Assembly: GCF_041200145.1 (NCBI RefSeq)
Contig: NZ_CP165734.1
Location: 7,545,001 to 7,609,000 of the forward strand
Direction: 5' to 3'
Source of the DNA: Bradyrhizobium sp. LLZ17
Lineage (GTDB): Bacteria; Pseudomonadota; Alphaproteobacteria; Rhizobiales; Xanthobacteraceae
DNA: 64,000 bases
The position numbers and the translations under genes are program-made. This document shows positions 56,744 through 64,000 of this stretch, piece after piece (positions within the stretch are counted from its first letter, which is position 1; each line of letters starts with the position of its first letter). The notes under the pieces were generated by a model. It had not been told where the DNA came from. It saw nothing but the letters and a program-made list of their open reading frames with translations, and searched no databases.

Positions 56744-57712
56744 ATGTCCGACACAATTCACACGCTCTCAACGACCGGAATGACGCCGAAGAGGCAGATC
56801 CAGAGCTGGGTCGACGGGTTGACGAGTCTATGCGGCTATTTCGACGTTGATCCGCTGGAGGCGTCCTCGCTCGAAGGCCGCATCGACTACACCTCCGTCT
56901 CGCGCCTGAAACTTTGTCAGATCGAGGTGAGCCAGCATCGCATCGCGCACACGCTGGCGCGCGCCAAGGCCAATGAACATCCATACATCAAGATCCACTT
57001 CCAGACCTACGGCGTGTCCTATTTCGAGCAGGAAGGCCGCCACATGGAGTTGAACCCGGGCGACATCATCGCGTACGACGTCTCCTGCCCGCATTCGATC
57101 ATCAGCCCAGCCTTCACGCGCCACGACGTGGTGATCGTTCCGAAGTCACTGCTGCGCGATCGTGGATTCCCATCGCAACGGATGCCGGCCTGCAAGCTGT
57201 CGTCACGCACCGGCACGGGTCGGATCGCTCACGATTTCGTTCATGCCACCTTCGACGAGGCGGCAAAACTGTCCGCGAACAGCGCGGTCGGCGTCGCCGA
57301 TTCGCTCATCGACCTGCTGCTTTTGCCGCTGCGGGAAGCCGACTCGATGTTGGATCGGGTCGGGCCCGAGGCGATGTATGTGCGCGCTCAGTTCTTCATC
57401 CGCGAGCACCTGCGCGATCCGGATCTGTGCATCGACGAGATCTCCACCGAACTCGGCTGCTCCAAGCGCTATCTGCACATGCTGTTCTCCGAGCGCGGCA
57501 CCACGGTGAGCGACTACATTTGGCAGGCACGCTTGCAGAACTGCCGCCAGGAGCTCGAGGCTCACGCAGGCAAGACCATCACCGATGTCGCGTTCTCCTG
57601 GGGCTTCTCCAGCTCATCGCATTTCAGCCGCGTGTTCCGGAAGTATTTCGGCGTGGTGCCGTCCTCGATCCACAAGATACAGCACGGCGCGGCGGCCGTC
57701 GGCGAGAACTAA
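56744..57712 (+). CDS. AraC-family regulator next to xoxF
   Basis: ATG 56744 (MSDTIHTLSTTGMTPKRQIQ) gives 322 residues. The N-terminal half is an AraC-binding-like domain (KIHFQTYGVSYFEQEGRHME, LNPGDIIAYDVSCPHSI). The C-terminal half has two helix-turn-helix motifs (LCIDEISTELGCSKRYLHML, KTITDVAFSWGFSSSSHFSR, then FRKYFGVVPSSIH). The type is like FeaR/MxaB-neighbouring regulators. It is divergent from xoxF, so control of alcohol oxidation is likely, but its inducer is unknown. Confidence 0.85.
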   Translation: MSDTIHTLSTTGMTPKRQIQSWVDGLTSLCGYFDVDPLEASSLEGRIDYTSVSRLKLCQIEVSQHRIAHTLARAKANEHPYIKIHFQTYGVSYFEQEGRHMELNPGDIIAYDVSCPHSIISPAFTRHDVVIVPKSLLRDRGFPSQRMPACKLSSRTGTGRIAHDFVHATFDEAAKLSANSAVGVADSLIDLLLLPLREADSMLDRVGPEAMYVRAQFFIREHLRDPDLCIDEISTELGCSKRYLHMLFSERGTTVSDYIWQARLQNCRQELEAHAGKTITDVAFSWGFSSSSHFSRVFRKYFGVVPSSIHKIQHGAAAVGEN

Positions 57713-57854
57713 ACGCAGGGCGGGCAGTTCTCTTCGGGCATCGCCGACGGGCCGGTGAGGCCAGTAGCGCCGTAGCTGCCTATTGCTAACCGCATCGTGC
57801 GTCATTGCGAGATGCATGCGTGTGCACGCAGGCTCGGAATGCACCGCGGCCGCT

Positions 57855-58781
57855 TCAACGCTGGATGATCTGCCTCCAGACATCGCCAAGGATTGCGGGC
57901 TCTCGCGGCGGCAGATAGGTGAGGCCGGCCTGTTGGCCGAATGCGGCGATCTTGCCGTCCGCGGCGAGTTTCGTCAGGGCCTTGTTGACGGCGTCGATCA
58001 GCGCAGGCTCGCTGGCAAGCCCGACATAGCCGCGATTGGCCCCGATCGGATAGTAATAGTGGGAGGCGGTGATCGCGGTCTCGGGATGCGCGGCGCGGTA
58101 AGCGTCGAAGCGGCCGAGGTCGATCAACGTGGCATCATGGTCGCCGCGCTCGAGCGCGCCGAGGAGGTCATCGCGGCCCGGCACTACATGGGTGATGCCG
58201 TCGATCAGGCGTCCCTTGTCGAAACTCATCAAGATGGCATCGCCGAGCGACCCGCTCTCGATCGCGAGACGAAGACCGGTGAGATCGCCGATATCGCCGA
58301 TCTTGCGCCCGCGCGCCTTCGGTCCCAGCACCACCGTCATCGGCGAATAAACATAAGGCTGGCTCGGCGCGAGCACGCCGAGCGCGACGCGGCGGCGCCG
58401 GTCGTCGCGCGTCGCGCCGGCGAAATCCGGCAAGCGCGCCGTCTTCACGCCGGGCGCGACCAGCGAATCCGTGGTCAGCGCATAGCCGCCGACGAGCGAG
58501 CAGCGACCGTCGGAGAGCAGCGCATTGGCCTCGAGCTGCGGGCTCGAATCCTCGTCCAGCTTGCTCTCGAACCACTGGATCCTGAGCTGCCGTCCCAGCC
58601 GATCCGCGATCGCCTGGGCCAGCATCACGTCGAAGCCCGAATCGGGCTTGCCGCGGTGATGCGCTGAGAACGGCGGCCGGTCCTCGTCGAGACAGACGCT
58701 CAATGGATCGGCCGCGCCGGCCGTTGTCGCCGGACCGATCAACATCGCCGCGACACTGAGTGCCGCCAGCCTGCCTCTCAT
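57855..58781 (-). CDS. XoxJ-like periplasmic binding protein
   Basis: The 308-residue precursor has a signal peptide (MRGRLAALSVAAMLIGPATT). The mature part is a bacterial extracellular solute-binding family 3 fold: PLSVCLDEDRPPFSAHHRGK, SGFDVMLAQAIADRLGRQLR, then GLRLAIESGSLGDAIL. XoxJ proteins have this fold and are thought to help activate the dehydrogenase. It overlaps the cytochrome gene by ATGA and follows the exaF-type gene, so it may serve that enzyme and not XoxF. Confidence 0.75.
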   Translation of the reverse strand: MRGRLAALSVAAMLIGPATTAGAADPLSVCLDEDRPPFSAHHRGKPDSGFDVMLAQAIADRLGRQLRIQWFESKLDEDSSPQLEANALLSDGRCSLVGGYALTTDSLVAPGVKTARLPDFAGATRDDRRRRVALGVLAPSQPYVYSPMTVVLGPKARGRKIGDIGDLTGLRLAIESGSLGDAILMSFDKGRLIDGITHVVPGRDDLLGALERGDHDATLIDLGRFDAYRAAHPETAITASHYYYPIGANRGYVGLASEPALIDAVNKALTKLAADGKIAAFGQQAGLTYLPPREPAILGDVWRQIIQR

Positions 58782-59125
58782 GGCTTCCTCCGACTCGAGA
58801 TGAAGGCCCAGAGCTCGCCGATCTCATCGTCGTTGAGAACGTCACCCCATGGCGGCATCCTGTTGTTCTTGCCGTTCTTCACCGTGGTGACGAAGCGGGT
58901 CTTGTCATCGGGGAAGGCGCGCAGGTCCGGCGTGATGGTGCCGGAATTCATCATGTTGGGGCCGTGGCAGTGCGAGCACTTTTCGGCATAGGTCGCCTTG
59001 CCGTGGTCGATCTGCATTTGGGCGGGGTTGCCATTTGAGTCATCCGCGGCACGAACGGTCGCCGCAAGCGCGACCGTCAGCGCCGCGACGGCGGCGAAGA
59101 TCGCCGCCGTCCTGTGAGATACCAT
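58778..59125 (-). CDS. Cytochrome c, partner of the exaF-type dehydrogenase
   Basis: ATG 59125 (MVSHRTAAIFAAVAALTVAL) gives a 115-residue precursor with a signal peptide. The single haem site is CSHCH (residues 50-54) and the axial Met is likely in NRMPPWGDVLND. The C-terminal helix DDEIGELWAFISSRRK is typical of small class I cytochromes. Nineteen bases downstream of the PQQ dehydrogenase stop, it is the probable electron acceptor. Confidence 0.85.
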   Translation of the reverse strand: MVSHRTAAIFAAVAALTVALAATVRAADDSNGNPAQMQIDHGKATYAEKCSHCHGPNMMNSGTITPDLRAFPDDKTRFVTTVKNGKNNRMPPWGDVLNDDEIGELWAFISSRRKP

Positions 59126-59144
59126 TCCCAGCACGTCTTGCCGT

Positions 59145-60809
59145 TTACTGCTTGACAGCAAAGACCCACAGCGAGCCGCCCGGCGGCACTTTCGCCAGCC
59201 GCTCGTCGCCGGAGAACAGCGAGTAGACGCCGCCATAGCCGCTCGTCACGGCGACATACTGCACGCCGTCCTGCTGCCAGGTCACCGGCTGTCCCTCGAT
59301 GCCGGAGCCGGTCTGGAACTGCCAGAGCTTCTTGCCGCTGTCGGCATCGAAGGCCTCGAACTCGCCCGTCAGCGCGCCGGTGAACACGACGCCGCCTGCG
59401 GTCGACAGCACGCCGGAGAAGCGCGGGATGTCGCTTGGTGCTTCCCACTTCGCCTTGCCGGTCATGGGATCGATCGCCTTCAGATGACCGCGCGCGCCGT
59501 CACCCCATTCCCAGGGATCCGTGAGGTCCATGCCGAGATACCATTCGCCCTGCTTGAAGGTGGCGGGCTCCGACTTGTACCTGCCGCCGAAAGCAAGCGT
59601 GTTGGCGTAAGCCAGTCCGGTCTGCGGATTGAACGACATCGGCTCCCAGTTCTTGCCGCCGAGAATGGACGGATAGACCGTGACCTTCTTGCCCTCGCGT
59701 GCGCCGGTCACGACGTCGGTCTCGATCGGACGCCCCGTCTTCATGTCGATGCCAGTCGCCCAATTCACCTTCACGTAAGGATTGGCCGCGAGCAGCTTGC
59801 CGTTGGTGCGGTCGAGCACGTAGAAGAAGCCGTTGCGGTTCGCATCCATCAGGACCTTGGTCGGCTTGCCCTCGACGTTCATGTCGGCGAGCACCATCTC
59901 GGCCACTGCGTCATAGTCGAACGGATTGTTGGGCGAGAACTGGTAATGCCACTTGATCTTGCCGGTCTTGGGATCCATCGCCAGCACGGAGCAGGTGTAC
60001 AGGTTGTCGCCGGGGCGCACCGCTGCATTGAAGGGTCCGGGATTGCCGATGCCCCAATAGACCGTATTCAGCTCGGGATCATAGGAGCCGGTGATCCAGG
60101 TCGAACCGCCGCCGAGCTTCCAGGTGTCGCCCTTCCAGGTGTCGCCGCCGGGCTCGTCCGGTGAGGGGATCGAATGGGTGCGCCAGAGATGCTTACCCGT
60201 CGCTGGGTCCCAGCCGTCGATGAAGCCGCGGGTGCCGAACTCAGCGCCGGAGATTCCGGTGATGATGACCCCATCGGCGACCAGCGGGGCCACCGTCATG
60301 GAATAGCCTTCCTTGATGTCGGCCGCCTTCTGCCGCCACAATTCCTTGCCGTCCTTGGCGTCGATCGCGACCACGTTGGCGTCGAGCGTTGTGCGGAACA
60401 GCTTGCCGTCATAGAGCGCGGCGCCGCGATTGATGATGCCGCAGCAGACGATTCGCGGGGTCTCGGCCGGATACTCGATCTTGGACTTCCAGATCTGCTT
60501 GCCGGTTTTGGCGTCGACCGCCATCGTCGCGTTATGCGAGGTGACGTAGATCACGCCCTGGTAGACCAGCGGCTGTGATTCCTCGCTGCGATCGTCGTTG
60601 AAGGAGTAATTCCAGATCGGGACGAGGTTCTTGATCGTGTCCTTGTTGATCTGGTTTAGGGTCGAGAAGCGCTGGAGATTGTAGCCCATCCCGTAGTTGA
60701 GAACGTTCGATGTGTCGGTCGCACCCTTGACCAGTTGATCGGTGGTTTGTGCGCTCGCAACCGAGCATGCGGACATGACCAGGCTCGCGGCCATCGCAAG
60801 GCGTTTCAT
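59145..60809 (-). CDS. exaF: Lanthanide-type PQQ-dependent ethanol dehydrogenase
   Basis: The 554-residue precursor has a signal peptide (MKRLAMAASLVMSACSVASA). The adjacent cysteines are Cys122-Cys123 (RIVCCGIINRG), and metal ligands include Glu190 (ISGAEFGTRG) and Asp298. Asp300 (PFDYDAVAEM) is the extra lanthanide Asp that separates ExaF/PedH-type enzymes from calcium enzymes, which have a small residue there. DPMTGKAKW and DADSGKKLWQF are propeller W-motifs. It should oxidise ethanol or other alcohols in the periplasm. The symbol exaF is by type and not by a measured substrate. Confidence 0.87.
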   Translation of the reverse strand: MKRLAMAASLVMSACSVASAQTTDQLVKGATDTSNVLNYGMGYNLQRFSTLNQINKDTIKNLVPIWNYSFNDDRSEESQPLVYQGVIYVTSHNATMAVDAKTGKQIWKSKIEYPAETPRIVCCGIINRGAALYDGKLFRTTLDANVVAIDAKDGKELWRQKAADIKEGYSMTVAPLVADGVIITGISGAEFGTRGFIDGWDPATGKHLWRTHSIPSPDEPGGDTWKGDTWKLGGGSTWITGSYDPELNTVYWGIGNPGPFNAAVRPGDNLYTCSVLAMDPKTGKIKWHYQFSPNNPFDYDAVAEMVLADMNVEGKPTKVLMDANRNGFFYVLDRTNGKLLAANPYVKVNWATGIDMKTGRPIETDVVTGAREGKKVTVYPSILGGKNWEPMSFNPQTGLAYANTLAFGGRYKSEPATFKQGEWYLGMDLTDPWEWGDGARGHLKAIDPMTGKAKWEAPSDIPRFSGVLSTAGGVVFTGALTGEFEAFDADSGKKLWQFQTGSGIEGQPVTWQQDGVQYVAVTSGYGGVYSLFSGDERLAKVPPGGSLWVFAVKQ

Positions 60810-61144
60810 CTATTCCTCCCCAGTACGCGCGTCTTTTGACGCTGCGACAGCAACAGTCGTTCGGAAACCAAAACGCGTCAATACGAAAGTCGTAAGCGTC
60901 GTGACGAATTATTGGACGCCGAATACCAGTTACCCCGAGTAAACCTCTCAACAATGAACGCCATTTGCGTCGAGGCGCTGGTGAAATTCCGCGGCGTGAG
61001 ACGGCGCGTGTGGCTGGCCAGCCACGCGGGTGTGGAGTTTGCCAGGTAGGTTGCAATACGTTGGGGCTTGAACCGCGCACCGCTTGGGGACTTATCTCGT
61101 CCGCATCCCGCGCAAATCGCGGGCTCTTGGTCAGGGAGGCTTTG
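60810..61144. other. 335-base divergent promoter region of exaF and lanM
   Basis: No gene is seen. It has a small hairpin-like GCGTC-TTTT-GACGC near 60827. It must contain promoters for the exaF unit (minus) and lanM (plus). Shared regulation by lanthanides is attractive but no operator is visible. Confidence 0.5.
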
Positions 61145-61537
61145 ATGATATCGCGCCGCTCGATTGCACTTGCGTTGACGGGGCTGCTGCTCGCTGACCC
61201 CGCCTGGTCGACCTCTGCCAGCGCGGTCAAGATGTTCGACAGCGACAATGACGGCACGCTCGATTTCGCCGAGGTGAAGAAGGCGGCGGCCGCGCTGTTC
61301 GCGAAGCTCGATCCCGATCATGACGGCACGCTGGATGTGCGCGAATTGCGCGGACGGTTAACAGCGAAAGAACTCGCCGCCGCCGATCCCGATCACGACG
61401 GGACACTCACGCTCGACGAATATCTCGCCCTGGTGGAGCAGCGCTTCAACGCAGCCGATCCCGATCACGATGGCACGCTCGACGCCAAGGAGTTGAACTC
61501 GCGTGCGGGGCGCGCTTTGCTGCGATTGTTGCGGTGA
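61145..61537 (+). CDS. lanM: Lanmodulin-type lanthanide-binding EF-hand protein
   Basis: ATG 61145 encodes a 130-residue precursor with a signal peptide (MISRRSIALALTGLLLADPA). Four EF-hand loops lie at residues 32-43, 56-67, 81-92 and 105-116. Loops 2-4 read DPDHDGTL, with Pro at position 2, the lanmodulin hallmark; loop 1 has Ser (DSDNDGTLDFAE). Loops are 12, 13 and 12 residues apart, about half the calmodulin spacing and again lanmodulin-like. Loop 3 has Thr at position 9 instead of Asp. It should bind lanthanides in the periplasm. It is divergent from the exaF unit. Confidence 0.88.
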   Translation: MISRRSIALALTGLLLADPAWSTSASAVKMFDSDNDGTLDFAEVKKAAAALFAKLDPDHDGTLDVRELRGRLTAKELAAADPDHDGTLTLDEYLALVEQRFNAADPDHDGTLDAKELNSRAGRALLRLLR

Positions 61538-61708
61538 AGGGTGCAGCGCTTGACTGGGAGCGAAGGCGGTTTGCCCGGGAGCGAACAGCGCACGCGCAAT
61601 TCGCTGCATCGTTGTATCAGCCGTTCGATTCCAGACTTGCGCTGTGCTTGACCCAGCCCTAGGTTTTGCCCGGCGCGATGTCGCGCTCAATCCCTTGGGA
61701 GACCCCGA

Positions 61709-61789
61709 ATGGCTTGGAAAGCTCCGAAGATCGTGGAAGTGCCGGTCGGCATGGAAATCAACATGTACGCCTGCGCTTTGCGCAAGTAA
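61709..61789 (+). CDS. pqqA: PQQ precursor peptide PqqA
   Basis: ATG 61709 to TAA 61789 encodes 26 residues. It begins MAWKAPKIVEVPVGMEINMY and ends ACALRK. Glu and Tyr in the E-x3-Y motif (MEINMY) are the residues fused to make PQQ by PqqE and partners. GGGAG lies at proper distance upstream. No pqqB-E gene is in the window, so this is a stand-alone copy supplying cofactor for the adjacent PQQ dehydrogenases. Confidence 0.92.
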   Translation: MAWKAPKIVEVPVGMEINMYACALRK

Positions 61790-61853
61790 GACCACCCGAC
61801 GACCTGCCGCGGCTTCGATGGCAAATGCCGTCGAAGCCGTGGTAGTGTTCGGG

Positions 61854-62723
61854 ATGCGCGCGAGAGCCCAAATAGTCTCGATCATAGCTGGCTGTATAGT
61901 CGCGCTTGCACCGGCATGCGTGCACGCCGAAGAGGGCTTTGATACCGAGCACATCTTCGGCTTCATGATCGGCACCGATGTTGGCAATCTCGGCGAGCGC
62001 GAATTCCAGAGCCAGACGACGGGACGGTTCGGCAAGGGCGGCGGGACCTATCGCGCCATCGGCCAGGAGGTCGAGATCGAGGTCGTCCCGCTGCCGAATT
62101 TTCGCATCGAGGCCGGCGGCATTGTGACCCTGCACGACATCACCGGGGTCCCCGACATCGACGACCGCCGTCAACTCAACTTCCAGGGCGCCTCGCTCGA
62201 TTTGCGTTATCGTCTGCTCGATCGCGAGCAAGCACCGTTCGGCCTGACCGTCGCCGCGGAATTGCATGGCGATCGCATCGATGAGACCAGTGGCGCGAAG
62301 GGGCGGATGTACGGCACCGACTTCACACTGGCATTCGATCGTGAGCTGACCCCGAACTTTGTCATCGGCGCGCTCAACTTGATCTACCAGCCGGAATGGG
62401 CGCGGTTCGAGGTCAGCGGTCTCTCGGAAAAGAGCTCGACGGTCGGCGCCGCCTTTGCCGGCATGGTGCGCCTGCGCCCGGACTTTCTGCTCGGTGGCGA
62501 GCTGCGCTACTTCCGCCAGTATGAGGGCATCGGCCTCGGCGAGTTCGCCGGGCAAGCCCTGTTCGTCGGCCCGACCGCCTATTATCAGATATCGGAGCGC
62601 TCCCGCCTGACCCTGAGCTGGAGCATGCAGGCCTGGGGGCGTTCGGCTGGATCAGGCGCCAATCTCGACCTCGTCAATTTCGAGCGGCAGCAGGCGAGAT
62701 TGATATTTGGGGTGAATTTCTAG
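61854..62723 (+). CDS. Outer-membrane beta-barrel-like protein
   Basis: ATG 61854 (MRARAQIVSIIAGCIVALAP) gives 289 residues with a signal peptide; ATG 61818 would lengthen the N-terminus. The mature part alternates polar and hydrophobic residues in long strands (FGLTVAAELHGDRIDETS, LLGGELRYFRQYEGIGLGEF, RSRLTLSWSMQAWGRSA) and ends with Phe (LIFGVNF), the outer-membrane barrel signal. It follows pqqA and lanM, so a role in the alcohol/lanthanide system is possible. No TonB plug is present. Confidence 0.65.
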   Translation: MRARAQIVSIIAGCIVALAPACVHAEEGFDTEHIFGFMIGTDVGNLGEREFQSQTTGRFGKGGGTYRAIGQEVEIEVVPLPNFRIEAGGIVTLHDITGVPDIDDRRQLNFQGASLDLRYRLLDREQAPFGLTVAAELHGDRIDETSGAKGRMYGTDFTLAFDRELTPNFVIGALNLIYQPEWARFEVSGLSEKSSTVGAAFAGMVRLRPDFLLGGELRYFRQYEGIGLGEFAGQALFVGPTAYYQISERSRLTLSWSMQAWGRSAGSGANLDLVNFERQQARLIFGVNF

Positions 62724-62824
62724 CGAAGTGGGTTCCAGCTAGTCCTCACGCCAGATTGAAACTTCCCGCTCTTTGGCACGTATCGTTTGTGCTAATCTCC
62801 ACTGCCCCCGCGCGAGGATCCGGC

Positions 62825-63034
62825 ATGAACCCGATCGACCTTGTGGTGACTGTGTGTGCGGTGCTCTCGCCCGCGACCTGCGAGGAGCAGCATATTGTGT
62901 TCAACTATGCGGGGTCGCCGGCGCAATGCGCGATGGCGGCGCCGCCCTATATCGCGCAATGGGTCGGGAACCATCCGAAATGGCAGGCGGTGCGGTGGCG
63001 CTGCGAATATCCGCACCCGAACGACAAGGCGTGA
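62825..63034 (+). CDS. Hypothetical protein, 69 residues
   Basis: I choose ATG 62825 (MNPIDLVVTVCAVLSPATCE); a longer start at 62756 is possible. Conserved-looking cysteines (VCAVLSPATCEEQ, QCAMAAPPYIAQW, WRCEYPHPNDKA) and the short hydrophobic start suggest a small periplasmic or membrane-associated protein with disulfides. Proteins of this pattern are widespread in Bradyrhizobium. Function unknown. Confidence 0.65.
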   Translation: MNPIDLVVTVCAVLSPATCEEQHIVFNYAGSPAQCAMAAPPYIAQWVGNHPKWQAVRWRCEYPHPNDKA

Positions 63035-63046
63035 TCCGGCGCGAAA

Positions 63047-63153
63047 CCCTCATGGTGAGGAGCGCGAAGCGCCTCTCGAACCATGCAGGCCCGGTTCTCG
63101 CCTGTGGCCATCCTTCGAGACGCCCGCTTCGCGGGCTCCTCAGGATGAGGAGC
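63047..63153. repeat. Bradyrhizobium-type intergenic repeat
   Basis: CCCTCATGGTGAGGAGCGCG at the left and CTTCGCGGGCTCCTCAGGAT at the right bound an imperfect palindromic element with an internal GAAGCGCC... hairpin. From memory, near-identical elements are dispersed in many Bradyrhizobium and Rhodopseudomonas genomes. It sits between convergent genes. Confidence 0.7.
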
Positions 63154-63177
63154 TAAGCCGCTTTTGATGCGCCCGCG

Positions 63178-63531
63178 CTACTTGGTGCAATCCTTCAGAT
63201 CCTTGTCGGCGATCGAGAACACTGCGTCCGCCTTGATCTCGACATCGCGCACGATGCACTGCCGCGAATTGGGATAGGTGACCTTGGCGTCATAACGGCC
63301 GGGCTCGACGCCGGTGATGCGCAGCCGCTCGTCATGATCGACCTCCTTCTCCTTGTCGTTCAAGGTCTGGTTTGGACCCCAGTCGGTCTTGCCGGCCGGT
63401 GACAGCTGAAAGCCGGAGATCGTCTCTGTTGTCAGATTCCATAACCGGATGCCCTTGCCTTTGGCCTGCGCGAGGGCCGTGCCCGGCATCGCCAACATCA
63501 GGATGCCGATCGCAATCAGCGTACGCCGCAT
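63178..63531 (-). CDS. Hypothetical secreted protein, 117 residues
   Basis: ATG 63531 (MRRTLIAIGILMLAMPGTAL) gives a signal peptide; the longer frame is unlikely. The mature part is a small beta-rich domain (IRLWNLTTETISGFQLSPAG, LNDKEKEVDHDERLRITGVE, YDAKVTYPNSRQCIVRDVEI) with two cysteines that may pair. It resembles small rhizobial periplasmic proteins with no assigned function. It lies downstream of an ABC transporter gene. Confidence 0.65.
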   Translation of the reverse strand: MRRTLIAIGILMLAMPGTALAQAKGKGIRLWNLTTETISGFQLSPAGKTDWGPNQTLNDKEKEVDHDERLRITGVEPGRYDAKVTYPNSRQCIVRDVEIKADAVFSIADKDLKDCTK

Positions 63532-63578
63532 GGTGACCTCCCTCGACAATCTCGTTCGGTCCAGTTGACCACGAGGTT

Positions 63579-64000
63579 TCATTTCGATTCAAGTTGTGCT
63601 GCAGCGAGCTCGGCCTTGATCCGGCCGAGCTCGACCTCGCTACGCTGCGCGCGCGGGATCGGAATCGGGACCTCCCGAATGATGCGCGCCGGCCGTGGCG
63701 ACAGGAAGAACAGGCGATCGCCGAGACGGATCGCGTCGTCCAGGCTGTGGGTGACGAGCAGCGTCATCATGGGGCGGCTTGCCACCAGTGTCGCGATCTC
63801 GTCGCGCAGGCGGCCTGCGAGCGCATCGTCGAGCGAGGCGAGGGGCTCGTCGAGCACCAGCAGATCGGGCTCGACCGCAAAGGCGCGGGCGAGTGCAACG
63901 CGGCGGGCGAGCCCCAGCGACAATTCACCGGGGAAGTGGCTGCGATGCGAGGTCAAGCTCGAGGATCCTGAAAAGCTCCGACAGCTTTGCCTCGCTGACG
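63579..64000 (-). CDS. ABC transporter ATP-binding protein, C-terminal part (cut by window edge, probable frameshift)
   Basis: The C-terminal half is clear: signature LSLGLARRVALARAF, Walker B DLLVLDEPLASLDD, switch His in LLVTHSLDDAIRL, ending with a PIPIPRAQR tail. The part next to the right edge (VSEAKLSELFRILEL) lies in another frame, so one base is probably missing near 63955. Walker A lies outside the window. It is of the nitrate/sulfonate importer type, and its partners are off-window. Confidence 0.72.
   Translation of the reverse strand, partial: SARQSCRSFSGSSSLTSHRSHFPGELSLGLARRVALARAFAVEPDLLVLDEPLASLDDALAGRLRDEIATLVASRPMMTLLVTHSLDDAIRLGDRLFFLSPRPARIIREVPIPIPRAQRSEVELGRIKAELAAAQLESK

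Overview
The window reads as chromosomal DNA of a GC-rich alphaproteobacterium, most likely Bradyrhizobium. I base this on family recognition and gene neighbourhood, not on any search. The signs are a lanthanide-type xoxF island with glutathione-dependent formaldehyde oxidation, a hut cluster with HutF, general-stress (EcfG-type) promoter motifs, DUF6894/DUF3072 stress-type proteins, and an intergenic repeat of a kind familiar from Bradyrhizobium. No rRNA, tRNA, insertion sequence, phage or CRISPR array was seen.

Region 1 (1-10.6 kb, all minus strand) is a tightly overlapping operon running from inositol-phosphate synthase (ino1) leftward. It continues through a histidine phosphatase, a CgeB-like glycosyltransferase, a nucleotidyltransferase, a methyltransferase, a glycoside-hydrolase-like protein, a phosphopentomutase, two SDR epimerases, a B12-binding radical SAM enzyme and a family-4 glycosyltransferase cut by the window edge. 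It looks like an uncharacterised glycoconjugate pathway. It has an exact GGAAC-N16-CGTT promoter before ino1 and a weaker copy before the second half.

Region 2 (10.8-30.1 kb) is a patchwork of small, stress-flavoured genes: two Crp/Fnr regulators, a formaldehyde-dehydrogenase-like ADH, SDRs, DUF3072, a thioredoxin-reductase-like flavoprotein, a CheB-CheR-PAS-HWE kinase with a response regulator and a ParD-like protein, DUF6894, DUF305, DUF72 and an orphan PLP-fold protein. Several have exact EcfG-type promoters 24-62 bases before the start codon.

Region 3 (30.1-40.7 kb) is histidine utilisation. An ABC importer and an M20-type amidase, plus hutC and hutF, lie on the minus strand. hutI, hutH and hutU lie on the plus strand. 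A perfect 20-bp palindrome, the probable HutC operator, sits between the two arms. No classical hutG is present; the amidase may replace it.

Region 4 (40.7-45.4 kb) holds a tungstate-type ABC binding protein and permease (convergent and overlapping), a 3-hydroxyacyl-CoA dehydrogenase and a truncated haemoglobin.

Region 5 (45.6-64 kb) is a lanthanide/PQQ alcohol-oxidation island. It holds a Tat-exported Rieske protein with a PQQ dehydrogenase, a molybdenum hydroxylase (two subunits), gfa-frmA-xoxG-xoxF, an AraC regulator, an exaF-type PQQ dehydrogenase with cytochrome c and a XoxJ-like protein, a lanmodulin-type EF-hand protein (lanM), a 26-codon pqqA gene and an outer-membrane-like protein. 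All three PQQ dehydrogenases carry the Asp-x-Asp lanthanide signature. Alcohols would be oxidised in the periplasm, electrons would pass to cytochromes, and formaldehyde would be cleared through glutathione in the cytoplasm.

About ten single- or double-base frameshifts interrupt otherwise well-conserved genes (family-4 glycosyltransferase, radical SAM, HWE kinase, SDR fusion, gfa, xoxG, xoxF, terminal ABC ATPase). Most can be repaired by restoring one base, so I read them mainly as sequence errors and not as decay.
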